Positions 47,491 to 60,983 are shown, numbered from the stretch's first letter. The stretch: DNA of 64,000 nucleotides from Liquidambar formosana (GCA_039720395.1 CM077824.1:26179278-26243277), one strand, 5' to 3'. Numbers and translations are program-made. The notes: generated by a model not told the origin, from the letters alone.

Positions 47491-49018
47491 CCCCCTTATG
47501 CTTCAGCATTAGGGGAGGCAATTGGAGGCCACTTTATGCATTAAACCTGAGTGTTTGAGAGAGAATAAGAGAGAGAGAGCTAAAGGAGAGTTGGAGTTCT
47601 TGCTGTAGCCTTGAAGAACATTGGTTCAAGTCATCCACAAGTCAAGAAGAGAGTCTCTACAGCAGCAAGGAAGCTCTTCCTAAGGTAAAACTCCCTTCTA
47701 TTCAAATTCAAATTAGGGTTTCTTGTAGAATAGGACTATTGCATGCTAAAGTTGAGTTTTTTATCATGTGTTATAGCTTTAGTTAGTTAATATACATGGT
47801 TTAAATACTGTTCATCATGAGTAATGCATGCTTTAGAGCTATTCTATAGGTTTTTAAGCATGATTGTGAGTTTAGGGTTCCTATTGTCCTTGTTTTAGGT
47901 TAGTTTCATATAGCATATTAACTTAGGCTTCTTTGTTGATTTTTCTTCATGGTTATTATGTATGTCTTGCATATAGAATAATTATGATATTTTCTGCATG
48001 CATGTAGTAGATTTTTAGGGTCTTTTGCATGTCTTAGTGTTAGGAATATTGCATTAAGGTTTAGTTTTATTCATTGTTTATGTTATTTGCATGATTAGTG
48101 GATGAATTTAGGCTTTAATACTATTATGTCCAGATTTCTTTGTTCTTCTTTTTGTCTTGTTTTGAGCACGTGTAAGGGTGCAAACAGGTGCGATAATTGC
48201 CTCATTGCAAATAGGGCGATTATTGCTTAAGCTTGCTATTTGCTTGGAGTAATTGCCTAAGGTAAGTAGGGTGTGGAAGTGCCCCAATTCACTTCTTTTT
48301 TCCTTAACTTTTCCCTTCTCCCTTTTTAGGGTTACTTCTTAATATGAATCCATGGTGAATTACTAGAGGTTTCCTTGTTAAAATAAAGTTGCCTTTTTCT
48401 CAAAGTTTCCATCTTGTGGAAGTAATTTCTATTTCAAACTTGGTTTAAATACCAGATTTTCTATCTTTCAAATAAGGAAACCTATGGTTTTTACTATAGG
48501 TTTGTATTAGGTTGTAACCCTAATTCTCTTCGAACTACGTGGACTTTGATCCATGTATTTCGCTACATGGTACGTAGGCGCTTTGAGGTTCAAGTCCGCC
48601 CTAGGATCTGAGTATCCTAGTTTTGTTTTGTTTTCTTTGTTTTTGTTTGTTTATTATGGATGGAATATATGATATGCATGCAATTCTTGTGATGACATAC
48701 TTGCTGATTTTTGTATGGTAAGACTTTAATTTAGCCCAAATAAACTAAGAGACCGAAAGGGTGACATGGGTGCCTATAGGCTTTGCCTAGAACCTTCCCA
48801 TGTCATAACTTAGCCTCCGAATCCTGATTTCTTTGGTTTCCAAAAGACTGTTTTTGCCTTTCCTTTTTAAATATGGAGTCATTCAAATTGTTTTCTTAAA
48901 ACAAACTGTTTTTAAGGTTTTCCTTATTTCCTTTTAAAAAATAAGGTGGCGACTCCTTTTCGTTTTCAAACCTATTTTCTTTTCAATCATTGTGAGCCAC
49001 TTTTCGGGGTTCACAGTT

Positions 49019-49036
49019 TGGCGACTCTGCTGGGGA
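49019..49036 (+). other. Primer binding site of Tat e3
   Basis: TGGCGACTCTGCTGGGGA, three bases after the LTR. It fits a tRNA-Arg 3' end, as in Tat/Ogre elements. Confidence 0.82.
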
Positions 49037-49591
49037 TTTGTGGGCTAGACTCTATAAAGTTTGATTGGGCTAAGTTAATTTCTTATGTTAATTAAAATCA
49101 ATCACATTGCATCCGCTTGATTGTGTGCTTTCATTTATTGCATTGTGTGCGCAAATTCTTGCATGCTAGGATCAATGTCCCTCGATGTATCCTTGCCACT
49201 GATGGGCCTAGCCTCAACCTTGGTTTTCCTGATTCCATGTGTTGGGGTGAAAGCTATCAACCTCTCTTGCCAAGTACCCTTAGGCTTGCCCTTGGGTATA
49301 TTAAATGAGCTAATCACGTACTGCTGGACCCACGCGGCGTTCCTGATGCCACATGTGGTTAGGTATAAAGATTGTTCAAGCAAGTGAAGGACCCCAGCCT
49401 ACCCTTATCATTAGTCCATGTAGACAGACTTGTAGGGCACTATTGGTTCGCTATTATGCACCCACACTTGATTGTAATGATGTCATGCCGTGCTTGTGTT
49501 ATGTTGCTATGCTCATAAGTTGTGTTGGATGCTTAGGTTTACTTTAACCATGGGTAATGATCGACATTTGATACATGGTCTCACCTACATA

Positions 49592-50008
49592 CCCTTAATA
49601 AGTACCTTCACCTTTCACTCAAGGGGCTCCCTAAAGGAGGGATGGACTAATTAAAGGTATGTGAGCTAAGACAATTTAATCATGGGCTTTTGAGTAAACC
49701 AATAGGGGCTTGTTTGGAATGAAGTGTTTAATTAAGAGTTAAGAAGTTGGGGCTTATTCATCATTATGTCCTTAGTACGTCACCTCACCTTCCGTCTTAA
49801 AAGACACTTCTAAGGATGAGGTGTCTAACTAAGGAGATATCTTGTTTAGACCTAGCTCATAGTTTGCCCACACTTGGGGGAAAGTGACTCTTGATGGTTT
49901 TGTGATGGTTAGTGGTTAGAACCTAAGGCTAAGTGACTCACCTTCATGCCCTTAGTACGTCACCTTACACTTCAAGGAACCCTTGGAGATGAGATGTCTA
50001 ACTAAGGG
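49592..50008 (+). repeat. Three diverged direct repeats with long stems in the e3 leader
   Basis: Units at 49592-49657, 49770-49834 and 49949-50008 each start C(C)CTTA(G/A)TA and end A(C/T)TAA(A)GG. Each can fold on itself (for example CCCTTAGT with ACTAAGGG). They lie between PBS and gag. Confidence 0.6.
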
Positions 50009-50141
50009 AATGCTTCATAAGATCACACTTATCAATTTAGTGCAGTCATGGAAATATTGTTAAAATGTTTTGGTCATAGCCTAAAAAGGGAATTTTGTTC
50101 TTGAAGGGGGGCTGGATTAAACCCGTGACAACTTATTAAGG

Positions 50142-51428
50142 TTGGACTCAAATTTTGAACCCAAGATGGCTAACAAAGGGACTAGTGAAAGGAACTTTAA
50201 CCTTGAGGCTTATTTGAAAGCCATCATGGCCAAGCTTAACCACACCGCCGAGACATCCGATACAGCCTTGAAAATGGCTCAAGAGAACCAACAGAAGATG
50301 GCAGATCTTGAACAAAATGGCTCTAAGGCCCATTCCTCGGGTATACCTCATGGGGCTGACACCAAAGAGGGACCTCAATCCAATGAGAACACCAAAACAA
50401 GGGGGGAAAGTAGTTCAAAACCTGTAATCATCAACCTAGAAGGGGAAACCAAAGGAAAGGGTACTAGTAATGATTCTGTGTTAGCTAGCAAGGTAGAAGC
50501 ATTGGAGAGAACTATAAAAGGGATTCGTAGGGCTGATGACATGGTCGATGTGCGGACTTTATCTCTGTTTCCAACGGCTCGTATTCCATTGCAATTCAAG
50601 ATGCCAGGGTTGGAGAAATTTGATGGGACGGGCTGTCCTAAGACTCATCTGAAGATGTATGTGCGAGCTATGCACCCTCGAGGGGCCACTGACGAGCTTT
50701 TGGCTCAAATGTTCCATGAAACCTTGTCCACTTCCGCTTTGAAATGGTTCTTATCATTGGATGAGAATAGGACTCGGACTTGGGAAGACATATGCAATGA
50801 ATTCTCGGAGCACTACAAGTACAATACGGAGGTGGACGTTACTCGAAGAGACTTGGAGACTACAAAACAAAGGGCTAATGAAACCTTCTCCGGATTCAAT
50901 ACAAGGTGGAGACAAAAGGCTTCTCAAATGGCGAACCGACCCAATGATGAAGAGCAAATTCATATGGTAGTTAAGAACCTCCTCCCTATTTACCATAAGC
51001 ATCTATTTGCAAGCTATTCCCCAAACTTTAAAGCTTTGATTGGGGCTGGAACTCAAGTAGAAGATGCCATTGGTGACGGTACAATTGAGGAAGAGGAGAA
51101 ATCAGGGAACTCCCGAACTGGAAGTAATGGAAAGACACATAGGCATGTCAATGCCATATCTCCCCAACAGTCCCGCCAATTCACTGAACTCTATATGCCA
51201 TTGAGCGATGTTTTTGAGAAGTTGAAGGTGAAAGGTTTGCTTCAACCCCTTGACCCAGCACCGTTGCCTAACCCATTACCTCGTCGCTTCAAAGAGAATG
51301 AGTATTGTGACTTCCACCAAGGCAAGGGGCATAGCACTGATTGATGCCCGAGGTTGAAACATGAAATCCAAGACCTCTTTGACAAGGGAGTTGTCTCTCC
51401 ACCTAAGGCGCCTAATCATTCACTCTAA
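50142..51428 (+). pseudogene. gag: Gag protein of Tat e3
   Basis: Open for 400 codons from ATG 50142 to TGA 51343-51345, then in the same frame to a stop near 51426. The gag domain (LEKFDGTGCPKTHLKMYV, ALKWFLSLDENRTRTWEDI) is very close to that of e1. The first zinc knuckle reads CDFHQGKGHSTD*C, with TGA where e1 has an Arg-like codon. The second knuckle and all of protease are missing, which fits a deletion rather than decay. If translated, the product would lack its last knuckle. Confidence 0.85.
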
Positions 51429-53640
51429 AGGCAATCCATTTAGTGTTTACTGTCGCACCAATTTTGTCATGAATGTTTGTGATAAAGAGTTTAGGTTGTT
51501 TGTCCTAAAGTAGACTGAGGGTTTGTTTCTTTGTTTTCTAGTTATTTGATTGTTTTCGTCTTTCAAGTCAAATGTCCTTTGGAGTTTTGAGTCTTTTGAG
51601 TCCTAGTCATTGTCAATGTGTTCACCTTCATTCCCTTAATAAAAAGTTTGATTTCAATAATTCCATTGTCTCTCTATTTCTCTTCTCCTCAATCAATTGA
51701 CAATCAAAGTGGCATTAAAATATTTCCTAAGAAGCTCAAAAACTCCTTCCACTAAAGGAGCAAACACAAAGAATGATGAACTGTGACTAATTGACTAGAA
51801 AACTTGGAAAAGTCCAAAATGGAAAACATAAGGGACCACTCGCCCAATACAAGACATAGGCCAAGCAACTCGAGAAGATCTTGAAACCCTTGTAAAAAGC
51901 AATTCAAAGATCAAAAGAAGAAATCAACTACCATGCTGTGAGCTTTTGGAGATGTTTATTTTCCTCTCCCTCAAAAAAAAAAGAAAAAGAAAAAAGGTAC
52001 AAAAAGAAAAGGGAGGAGATTAACACCCAAAAGCCTCAAGAAGGAGAATCAACAACAATCAAGAGAGTTTTATGATCAAAGAAGACTACAACCCATGTTC
52101 GTGACTCGTTGGAGAAGTTCAAGCCAAGTAAAGGGTGGTTCCTATGTGGTTATGTGTAGAGCCTAAGCCCGCTAGGTTAAAAACCTGAAAAGGCGACCTA
52201 AGCAAAAGTTAGGGCTTTTGAAAAAAAAAAAAAGAAAAAAAAATATGAAAAAAGAAAAGAGAATGTCTTGAACTACGAGGACCTGATTCTCCAAAAAAGA
52301 AATGTTAGTTGGATTAATGTTCAATCAATGTGAAGATCAAAGTGGAGATACGTAGGTAGCCCATAAAGTCACTTTGGGTGCGGTCCAATTCATTGAAAAA
52401 GGAAAAAAAGAAAGAAAGAAAGGGGCTTTGCATATAACCAACCATTGAAGGCAATTCTTTGTCACTAAGTCAAAAGGAAACAGTCTCATTCATCAAATTA
52501 GTGAGCTAAAATACTACATGCCACCGAGAAAGTTAATTTAATTAGTCTTCTTGTTCTTGTTTGGTTTGAGTCCTTCGGATGTCCCTCCACTTTCTTCCTT
52601 CGCCTCATTTGAGTCTTGTGTGTTTCTAGTGGTCATAGACCTCATCCTTTAAAAGTATTCAGTCATGATGATTCATTTGTGGGCTCCATTAAATTCTATA
52701 TCTTCTTACCTTTTGACCTAAACTCTTGTCATGGATTTAATGATGGGAAAGGGGTAGCAGTAACCACTATGGAATGATTTGCCTTAGTCATAGGCATGAA
52801 ACTTCGTGAGATTGGGAGAATGGGTGTTATTTTCTCTGCAGTTGGGGGCTAATTTATCTTGCTCAATCGAAGAACGTGAATGTGTTAACCAAGAGAAGTG
52901 GGCATGTCGTTCTATGAACCTAGGGGCTGATTATGCTTGTTGAAGAAGAATTTGAGTGAATGTTGGGCCTGGTTGTTCGATCAGAGAACCTGATAAAGAG
53001 AATGGGTTGGGGCTTTGTGATTTGAACCCCTCTATGCTGAAGTAACTTGCAAAGAAATGTGAAAGAAAAAGAAGAAAAGCCCGCTAGGTTGAAAACCCGA
53101 AAGGGCGGCCTAGGCAAAAATTAGGGCAACCCGCTAGGTTGAAAACCCGTAAGGGCAATCTAGGCAAAAGTTAGGGTTTTGAAAAAAAAAGTGAAGAAAG
53201 AAGAAGAGAAGAAGAGGCGATTCCACTCCATTCCTATACCTTGAAAAAGAATTCATGGGTTTGATCCGATCCTCCTAAATTGCATTGTTTCCTAAGAAGG
53301 CTCGACCACTATTTTATAAATAAAGAAAAATGCTTTTGAAAATTCCATGATTGTGCTAAGTATGTAAAGAGGTCTTTAAGGAAAAAGAATGATAGGTTTG
53401 CAAAACCATTTCTAGATAATCTTTCTGTGCATGAACTTGTGCTCATAAATCTGTGTGAATCAATTTTACTTGAGTTGATTGATTAGTTGATGTGTGCATT
53501 AGTAATATGCAGTGTTCATTGAGTTTTGGAGGTCCATTTTCCCATGACCATATTTGCTTGAGTATTCGCCATTGGGTTACACCTAAGTGGCCATGTGAGT
53601 GATATTTTTTCATGTGGTATTGGCTTTGTCCTTATGCCAA
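51429..53640 (+). other. Non-coding part of e3 with three copies of a stem-loop
   Basis: No coding frame is supported. From about 52150 it is homologous to the region just downstream of pol in e1 and e2. It holds the GCTAGG...CCTAGGC stem-loop three times (52171-52203, 53083-53115, 53133-53165), purine-rich tracts near 52218-52260 and 53174-53215, and a match to the GGACCGCACCC stretch near 52370-52395 in reverse. The portion 51429-52150 has no relative in the window. Confidence 0.65.
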
Positions 53641-54482
53641 CCTTGTCTTATGAGTAGTGACTCCTACTTAACTAATGTTTTGTCAAGCTCCCCTATGAGT
53701 ATTTACCTATACTCTTTTCTTGAGCATTGACCTTTGCTCATTTAGAATATTAACTATTATTCATCCTGAGTGTTGACCTTCACTCATTTAGAGTATTCAC
53801 TCATAGCCCTCTCTTGAGCATTGACCCTTGCTCGTATGATTTTCTTTGTGAGTATTGAATCCTACTCATTTCAAGCATTGACATTTGCTTATATACATTT
53901 TATCTTGAGCATTGACCCTTGCTTGAGTGGTTTTCTCTGTGAATATTGAATCCTACTCGTTTCAAGCATTTACCTTTGCTCATATACATTTTATCTTGAG
54001 TATTGACCCTTGCTCGAGTGATTTTCTCTGTGAGTATTGAATCCTACTCATTTCAAGCATTGACATTTGCTTATATACATTTTATCTTGAGCATTGACCC
54101 TTGCTCGAGTGATTTTCTCTATGAGTATTGAATCCTACTCATTTCAAGCATTGACATTTGCTTATATACATTTTATCTTGAGCATTGACCCTTGCTCGAG
54201 TGATTTTCTCTGTGAGTATTGAATCCTACTCATTTCAAGCATTGACATTTGCTTATATACATTTTATCTTGAGCATTGACCCTTACTCGAGTGATTTTCT
54301 CTGTGAGTATTGAATCCTACTCAGTTCAAGCATTTACCTTTGCTTATACACATTTTATCTTGAGCATTGACCCTTACTTGTATGATTTTCTCTGTGAGTA
54401 TTGAATCCTACTCATTTCAAGCAATAACCCTGCTACGTAAGCTTTTCTTTGTGAGTATTAATCTTTACCCATAGCAAGCATT
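53640..54482. repeat. Satellite-like array of e3, 91-bp higher-order unit
   Basis: GCATTGACCC (or GTATTGACCC) recurs at 53909, 54000, 54091, 54182, 54273 and 54364, exactly 91 bp apart. Each 91-bp unit consists of three roughly 30-bp subunits, each a short inverted repeat (GAGCA...TGCTC, GAGTA...TACTC, AAGCA...TGCTT). More diverged single subunits lie at 53640-53908. The array is cut by the copia LTR at 54483. Confidence 0.92.
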
Positions 54483-56141
54483 TGTTGGGAATCGAACAAG
54501 AGGAAAAAATACAAAGTACGGAATATAAAAATTTTTCCTGCAATTCCCAATCCCATGAATCTAACTATGCATAACACAAAATCAAACCCTAACTACAAAG
54601 AGGGTTAGAACACTTACAGAATTTTTGTCTTCTCCTTTTTGCTCCAAGCTTTGATTCCGGACAGCGGTAAATGAGCAGCCCAAGTGTGCTGCCTCCAACG
54701 GTATCCACACCTAGCTAGAGCTTCAAGTCCTTTCTTTCTTCTTCCTTGTTGTTGCTAGAGGTGGAGAAGAGAGAGAGAGAGAAGAGAGCCTCCAAAGGGC
54801 TGGACGGCTAGGGTTTATTGTGCAAGCCTATTATGCCATGTCACACATAAGTGTAACTTATATAGGCAGCCCACTAAAGGGGGCTGGCCATGGGGAAGAA
54901 ACCCTAATAGGGTTATGTGTAATTACACTTAATTGCACATTAACCCCTATTATTTGTATCAAATACAAATAGGCCTATAAAGAACTATTCTTTATTCACT
55001 AAAACCCTTTCTCTCATAGACTTTAAAGCCCTTCTTGCATGATCAGTGTGTGACCCATTGGGTTCACATCATTAAGTAGTAGGAATAGCACGAGGTGTGC
55101 ACAATGGAACTCTTTCCATTTAGGGTCTAATTGGAACTCCTTCCAATTCCCTAATTGATTATAACTCACTTATATCAATTAGGGCTTCTACTAACCATGA
55201 GTAACACCTAGCATATGGCTCATGGTGTGGTCCTTAATGAGGTGAATAGTCATTTACAAAGAACCCTTCTGTTATAGTTTATAGGTTACAATTACATCCT
55301 TCCTTCAACACAATGTCTCCAATTGAACTAATAGGACATGGAAGTCTGTCAAGTCCCTAGTTCAATTACTTTATACTCATTCATAGATATCAACTCATTG
55401 ATGAACTCATGAAACTCTTTTCATATTCATCCTACCATGGCCATGGATTTAATGAGTTATATTATGAATGCTATATGAGACATTCTCTCTCTTTTTCCTG
55501 AGAGTGATGGATCCCTTGTTGATCACTCACATGCCTTCATACACATAGCAGTAGGGCCAATGAACACCTTTGCAGACCCCTGAATAGGATCTGCACTTAG
55601 TGTTATCAAACTTCTAAAGCTACATGCATAAGGCAACTATGGTGTCTCAGGTCTAAGGATTACTTGTACCACTATAACAATGAGAAACTGATTGACAGGC
55701 AGGATAAAACTCCATTCAGTTTATCTCATATCTTTGGTCACATTCAGTGTACCTATTCTTATAATAGGCACCCACTTGTTGGTTGTAGTGTCTCCACACA
55801 AATAGCTTGAGACTAGCTATCCTCCTATAGAGTCAACCTAACAAGTGCTAGTCCTATGGTTCATTACTGTCCATCATAGTGAACCTTCAACTAGGAATGC
55901 TTAAGGAGTTTAGTACAGAGATATATCTATAGTCTCAAAATTACAACTCTTTGTAATTCCATATTCTCAACTCTAACTCCATGGACATATTATGTAAATA
56001 TAAATGATGCATATAAACATAATAGAATAAGCCCTTTTATTAAATCAATAATAAATGTGACATACATAAATGAAATCAAATGATTGTTCCTAATCCCTAA
56101 ACAATCATCTCTATGATTGGCTCTAGGGCATAATCCTAACA
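54483..56141 (-). repeat. 3' LTR of the minus-strand copia element
   Basis: 1,659 bp, TGTTGGGAATC...AATCCTAACA on the + strand. It is intact and serves as the reference length for the other LTRs of the family. Confidence 0.95.
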
Positions 56142-56155
56142 ATCTCCCACTTGCA
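56142..56155 (-). other. Polypurine tract of the minus-strand copia element
   Basis: The reverse complement, TGCAAGTGGGAGAT, is identical to 1894-1907. Confidence 0.85.
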
Positions 56156-59100
56156 CTAAAGCCAATCGACCATGTATCGCATACCTATCTTCTCAAGATG
56201 TTGGTCTTAGACATAACCAATTATGTTTTAAAGCTTTAGTCAGTAGGTCTACAAAAACTTATGTAGACAATATCTTCTGTAATGTATCTATTACCTCTTC
56301 CAATGATTCCTCTAATCACTTGGAATTGTCACTCTATGAGTTTGGACTTTTGATGAGACCGTGATTCCTATACTTGAGCTATAGACCCATTGTTGTCACA
56401 AAACAAGGTGTGGGCAACTCAATGGAAGGAACAACTCTAAGTTCTAAATGAACTTATAGATCCAAACAGTCTCCTAGACAATGCGACAATTAATTCACCC
56501 TCAATAATGGAATCCACTGTATCTTTCATACAGTTCTTCCATTAAGTATTTCACCAACTAAAGTGAACATAAAATATACCCCATATGGATTATATCCAAA
56601 TCCATATACCCATCTACTATGAGTTTACAATTTCCATATACAATCCAATATTCCAAATTTGAATTGATTGATAACTATTTGTAACAATTACAACATAATA
56701 GATATCAGGTTCAATACATAGTGTAAAATAAGGCTTCTTAACACTTTAAGAATCTTACTTGTGTTATCCTAGGGCACATGCCCTTGAATAATGAATTCTT
56801 ATCTGAAGTAAATCAGACCTCCCTTAGAATTCTCCATGTTGAACTCCTTCAACATTTCAACTATGTTTGATGATTTGGAGATACTTAGCAATCTATATGA
56901 TCTATCTCTATAGATCTTGTTGGATGCTTCTGCCAAATCTTTCATGAATTAGTTTTTCTCCAAAAACTAAAACGATTAGGATGTCATTCATATATCATTC
57001 ATAATGATTAGGATATCATCTATACTTAGGATAAAGAAAAATGATCGTACTCCCACTAACCTTTTATACACTCATGGTCCATCTATACAATGAGAGAAAT
57101 CAAACAATTTGATTACTTCAACTTTATAGATGTTCTAATTATGAGAACCTTGTAGTCTATTAATAGACTTCTATAACTTACACACTTTTATGGTTTTTCA
57201 CCATTTGATATAACATCTTTATATCCTTTTTGACATATCTCATATTCAAAATGTGTGTTTATAGATAACAAGATCCAAATGGATTTTAGCATAACTATTA
57301 TCAAACAAGTTTCTTTATAGACAACTTTTTGCCTATGTTGAAAACATTCTTAAATAGCCAAGCCTTTTAGGTCTCTACCTATCCATATTGGATTTAATGA
57401 CCCTTAGTCATTTCTCGAGTTGATGTGAAACATCGTCTAGTCATAATCAATAGGATTATCTTGGTGATCTTTATCACCAAAGAACAATTCTTTCACATTC
57501 TAGTAGAGATACAATATCTCTTTTATGTTAAGAAATATCCAATTTGATCTATGAAAAGATTGTAGTGTAGTTAAGGGTTTTTGTCTCAACAGAGACAAGG
57601 GTTGGATCTTTGTTCGTTTGTGGCTTTACAGACAATTCTATAAATTCTATCTACTTTTGCATATTTCTTGAATGAACTCTTTCTCAAGAAAATCCAGCAA
57701 ACATCCTAATGGACAACTTTTGTTCAATAGGGTAATAGAAATACTATCCCAACCACTTTTGGGATATACCACAATTCAACACTTACTTGACCTTATTTCC
57801 AGATTGTCTACATTATGTTTCCAGACAAACGTAGCACAAGCCCAAGCCTTAACTTCTTTAAGTTGGGTTTCTTCCCATATCATATCTGATATAATTGGGA
57901 CAAAACTGGAGTGAACCCTAAATTATCAATATGTAGCAATTTTAAGGTATATCCTAGATGGATACATTAGTAAAACTCATCATGGATCAAACCATATCTT
58001 AATAGGGTTCAATTTGTTCTCTTAGATTCACCATTGAGCTATGGTACTCTAAGATGAGTCTACTATAATTGAATGCATGCTCTACATGACTGTATACATC
58101 ACAATGTATAGTCAAATTATAAATGTAACTCATTCACTTCACCAAGTAAAAATGGGTTTGGTCATCTCATAACCAAGTCATAATCGTTACATTTAAATGA
58201 GAGTCTCTACATCTCTTGTATTCTCGGAATACGTTGCATTCGCTCTAATTAGTCATTTAAATTCGGAAATCAAATTTCTAGAATGTCTTAAATGACTTAG
58301 TTAAGAAATAAGTTCCCAAAATTAATCTAGCAACTCTTGCTCTATTAAAATTTTTAAAGGTAACTTATTATCTACTTAACTTTCTGCTTCGATTTAGATT
58401 ATACTAGAATCCAAAAACCAAGAAGCAGAACTAACCAACAATTTAGTTTAGAGCATGAACCAAAACTTCAAAAGTTTGGTTCTTCTAGGAAGACTGATAC
58501 TTTATCAAGTTCCCTTTACAATACCTTATATTTACTACAAAATAATTATATTTCTTTGTCTTTGACTTTTCAAGACTTGCTTTCCTCTATGCTTCCATTT
58601 TAAATCACATCTAGCTTCTCAAGCTATTCTATGTGATTAATCATTTTTCAAAAGAATGATTATTAATAAACAACTTTTATTACATCCTAGTCTAGAAGAA
58701 GTCCTTTATAAGTACTATACTTTATAGTATTATTTTACTCACTATACAACCTTTGTATGTGATGTAGGACATCAAAGGCACTTGCATTGACTAATTTTGC
58801 TTCTAAAGCTCATTAGTCATCAATACTATCATATAGCATCGCAACAAGATGCCAATTGTGCATAGTGTCTTTTTCTTCTTAGGATGTTTTATGGAGGGCC
58901 TTTAAGAAAAGGCCTAATAGCATATGAACAATCTTTTGAAATTAAGAACAATTCTCAATTTCCTAAGTCAATCAAAGAAATTGGGTTTAGTCAAACTATC
59001 AATATCCTATATATTAGGAAATAGGGGTTTTGAGGTGAGTAATTAGGTAATCTACATAAACAGAGAATTAGATTTCATTTTTATCCATAATGATTGGGTC

Positions 59101-60792
59101 TTTAATCATATGGTACCTCCCACTATTTTATCAAATTCCATACACCCTCTAATGGAATTCAGGAATCTCATTCCTAATGGGGATTGGGGTCCCACTGTGA
59201 CCTAGAAGCCTCACATGTTAGTTTCTTGACTTCTAACCCACAATAAGAAGACAACTCTTTGTCTATTGCTTCATAAGCAAGTTCCAATCATTTTGCCTCT
59301 AGGGAACATACACCTCACATGTTAGTTTCTTGGAATACTTCCCTAGTTAAGTTAAACCCATCATTCACACAGGTATGTTTCGCCAAATATATACCTCACA
59401 TGTTAGTTTCTTGGTATATACCAGTTTAGGCACCCCATGATATCTCATATGTGATAGTTTCAAGTAATGTCTTTAACATGGGTAGCTCCTACATGTCTGC
59501 AGCCAGGTACCCACATTAAGGGACGTTAGATGATCCTATAATGATGGAAGGCAATGAAGAATTCATTCCCCAATGACTTCTCCATTTTCAACTTAATATT
59601 AAATAAGAGGGGTTTTAAAGGGTCTCATCAAATTAACATGCATCCTATGTATCAAAATTTAAACATATAAATTATGCTATTTATAATCATACATCTCATG
59701 CTATTATAAATCATACATCGCATGCTATTATATATCAACATATATAAAGTACCATATTTTGATATTAGTCCCTAAGTGAATAGGTAACATATACCAAACT
59801 ATGGTATTGGAGCTAATACAATTATCTCATAAATTAAAGCTCCCACTATGATGATTATGGACTTTGAGAGGATTCAATCCAAGCCAATAGATTGAATCCA
59901 AGGTCTAAGGTGGGTGTAGGTGATCGTAAAATAACACATTCGAAACATGCATGCTGTCTTGAAACACTTCTCTAAGCTTTCAAGTCCTTCAATCTGCTCC
60001 CTTGGCTTGATGGTCTCCACCATTGGCTTGTTGGGCTCTATCATGCTCCTTTGGGTCCACCATGCTCCTTAGTGCGCTCTCGATTACATAACATTTACAT
60101 AATTTAAAGAAAGGGATACATAAGGGGAATGTGGGGTACATAAGAGAATGATAGAGAGAGAGGGAGAGGGAAGGTGGCATGCAAGCCCCAAATAAATTAC
60201 ATCACCTTAATAAAATTACAACTCTTGTAAATAATAACATCCCATTCATAAGACGGCCAATCACAATTGGTTTAAATGGTATAGTCCATAATCATCATCC
60301 AAACATGTACATACAATCTCATTGCATAATGTAAAGAAAAACTGTAAGCATTAAAACGTATGGGCAGGATGGTAATTCTCTTGAATGATTTACATTAATC
60401 TCATTAATGCATCCTAATCTTATTAGGTTTTAACAAAAATATCCAGAATTAAATAAAGTCTTAACAATTAAGACATTACAGTTTCAATTAATCAAATTAA
60501 TTTAAAACATGCAAAGTTTCCTAAAATAACTCTAATATCCAATATTAGGGTTTCCTTAATTAAACAAAACAATTTCATTTAATTAAGAATTTCCAGATTT
60601 TAATTTAATCCCTAATTGTGTTTTAAACCATTTAAAACATTATAAAATTAATCAATATTAATTAAATAATTAATATAGGAATTAAATAAAATCATTAAAA
60701 TGATGAATTAGTGTATTAGGGTTTCCTAAAACCCTAAACCCTAAATGCATAACCCTAAACCCTAAATGCAAGCCCTAATCATTAAATGCCTT

Positions 60793-60819
60793 ATGATTGG
60801 TCATTTAATGACCAATCAT
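60793..60819. repeat. Perfect 13-bp palindrome, copy 1
   Basis: ATGATTGGTCATT, one base, AATGACCAATCAT. A shorter version recurs at 60984-61006. Confidence 0.85.
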
Positions 60820-60983
60820 TAAAACCCTAGGTTCATACGGTATTTAATAAAAGGGATTAGGGTTTAATTAATGCCAATTAGGGTATTAATTACCCTTAAT
60901 TAATTACACTAATTAGGGTTTCCAAAACCCTAACCCTAAACATCATTGATGGTATTAATTATGCCCTAACAATCAATAACCAC

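Larger units (their letters stand above)
46495..49015 (+). repeat. 5' LTR of Tat e3
   Basis: 2,521 bp, TGTCACACCCC...GGGGTTCACA. A palindromic module is at 47208-47280 and a TATA box, CTATAAATACCC, at 47483-47490. It is related to the solo LTR at 37792-40578. Confidence 0.9.
46495..54482 (+). mobile_element. Tat element e3, gag-only derivative, cut by a copia element
   Basis: The 5' LTR (46495-49015), PBS and gag are on the + strand. After about 51420 no protease, RT, RNase H or integrase is found; instead there are non-coding sequence, the conserved post-pol stem-loop and a 91-bp satellite. The 3' LTR lies outside the window or beyond the copia insertion at 54483. Confidence 0.85.

Noticed and set aside
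53640..54482. Regular repeats that could suggest a CRISPR array
   Set aside because: Units are head-to-tail copies without unique spacers, in a plant retroelement.
57672..57914. 80-codon frame also present in reverse at 132-374
   Set aside because: It is conserved only because both copia interiors are copies. It is antisense to the element and too short to support a gene.
60719..60770. CCCTAAA words like telomere repeats
   Set aside because: Only pairs of the word occur, in AT-rich copia interior; not an interstitial telomere array.
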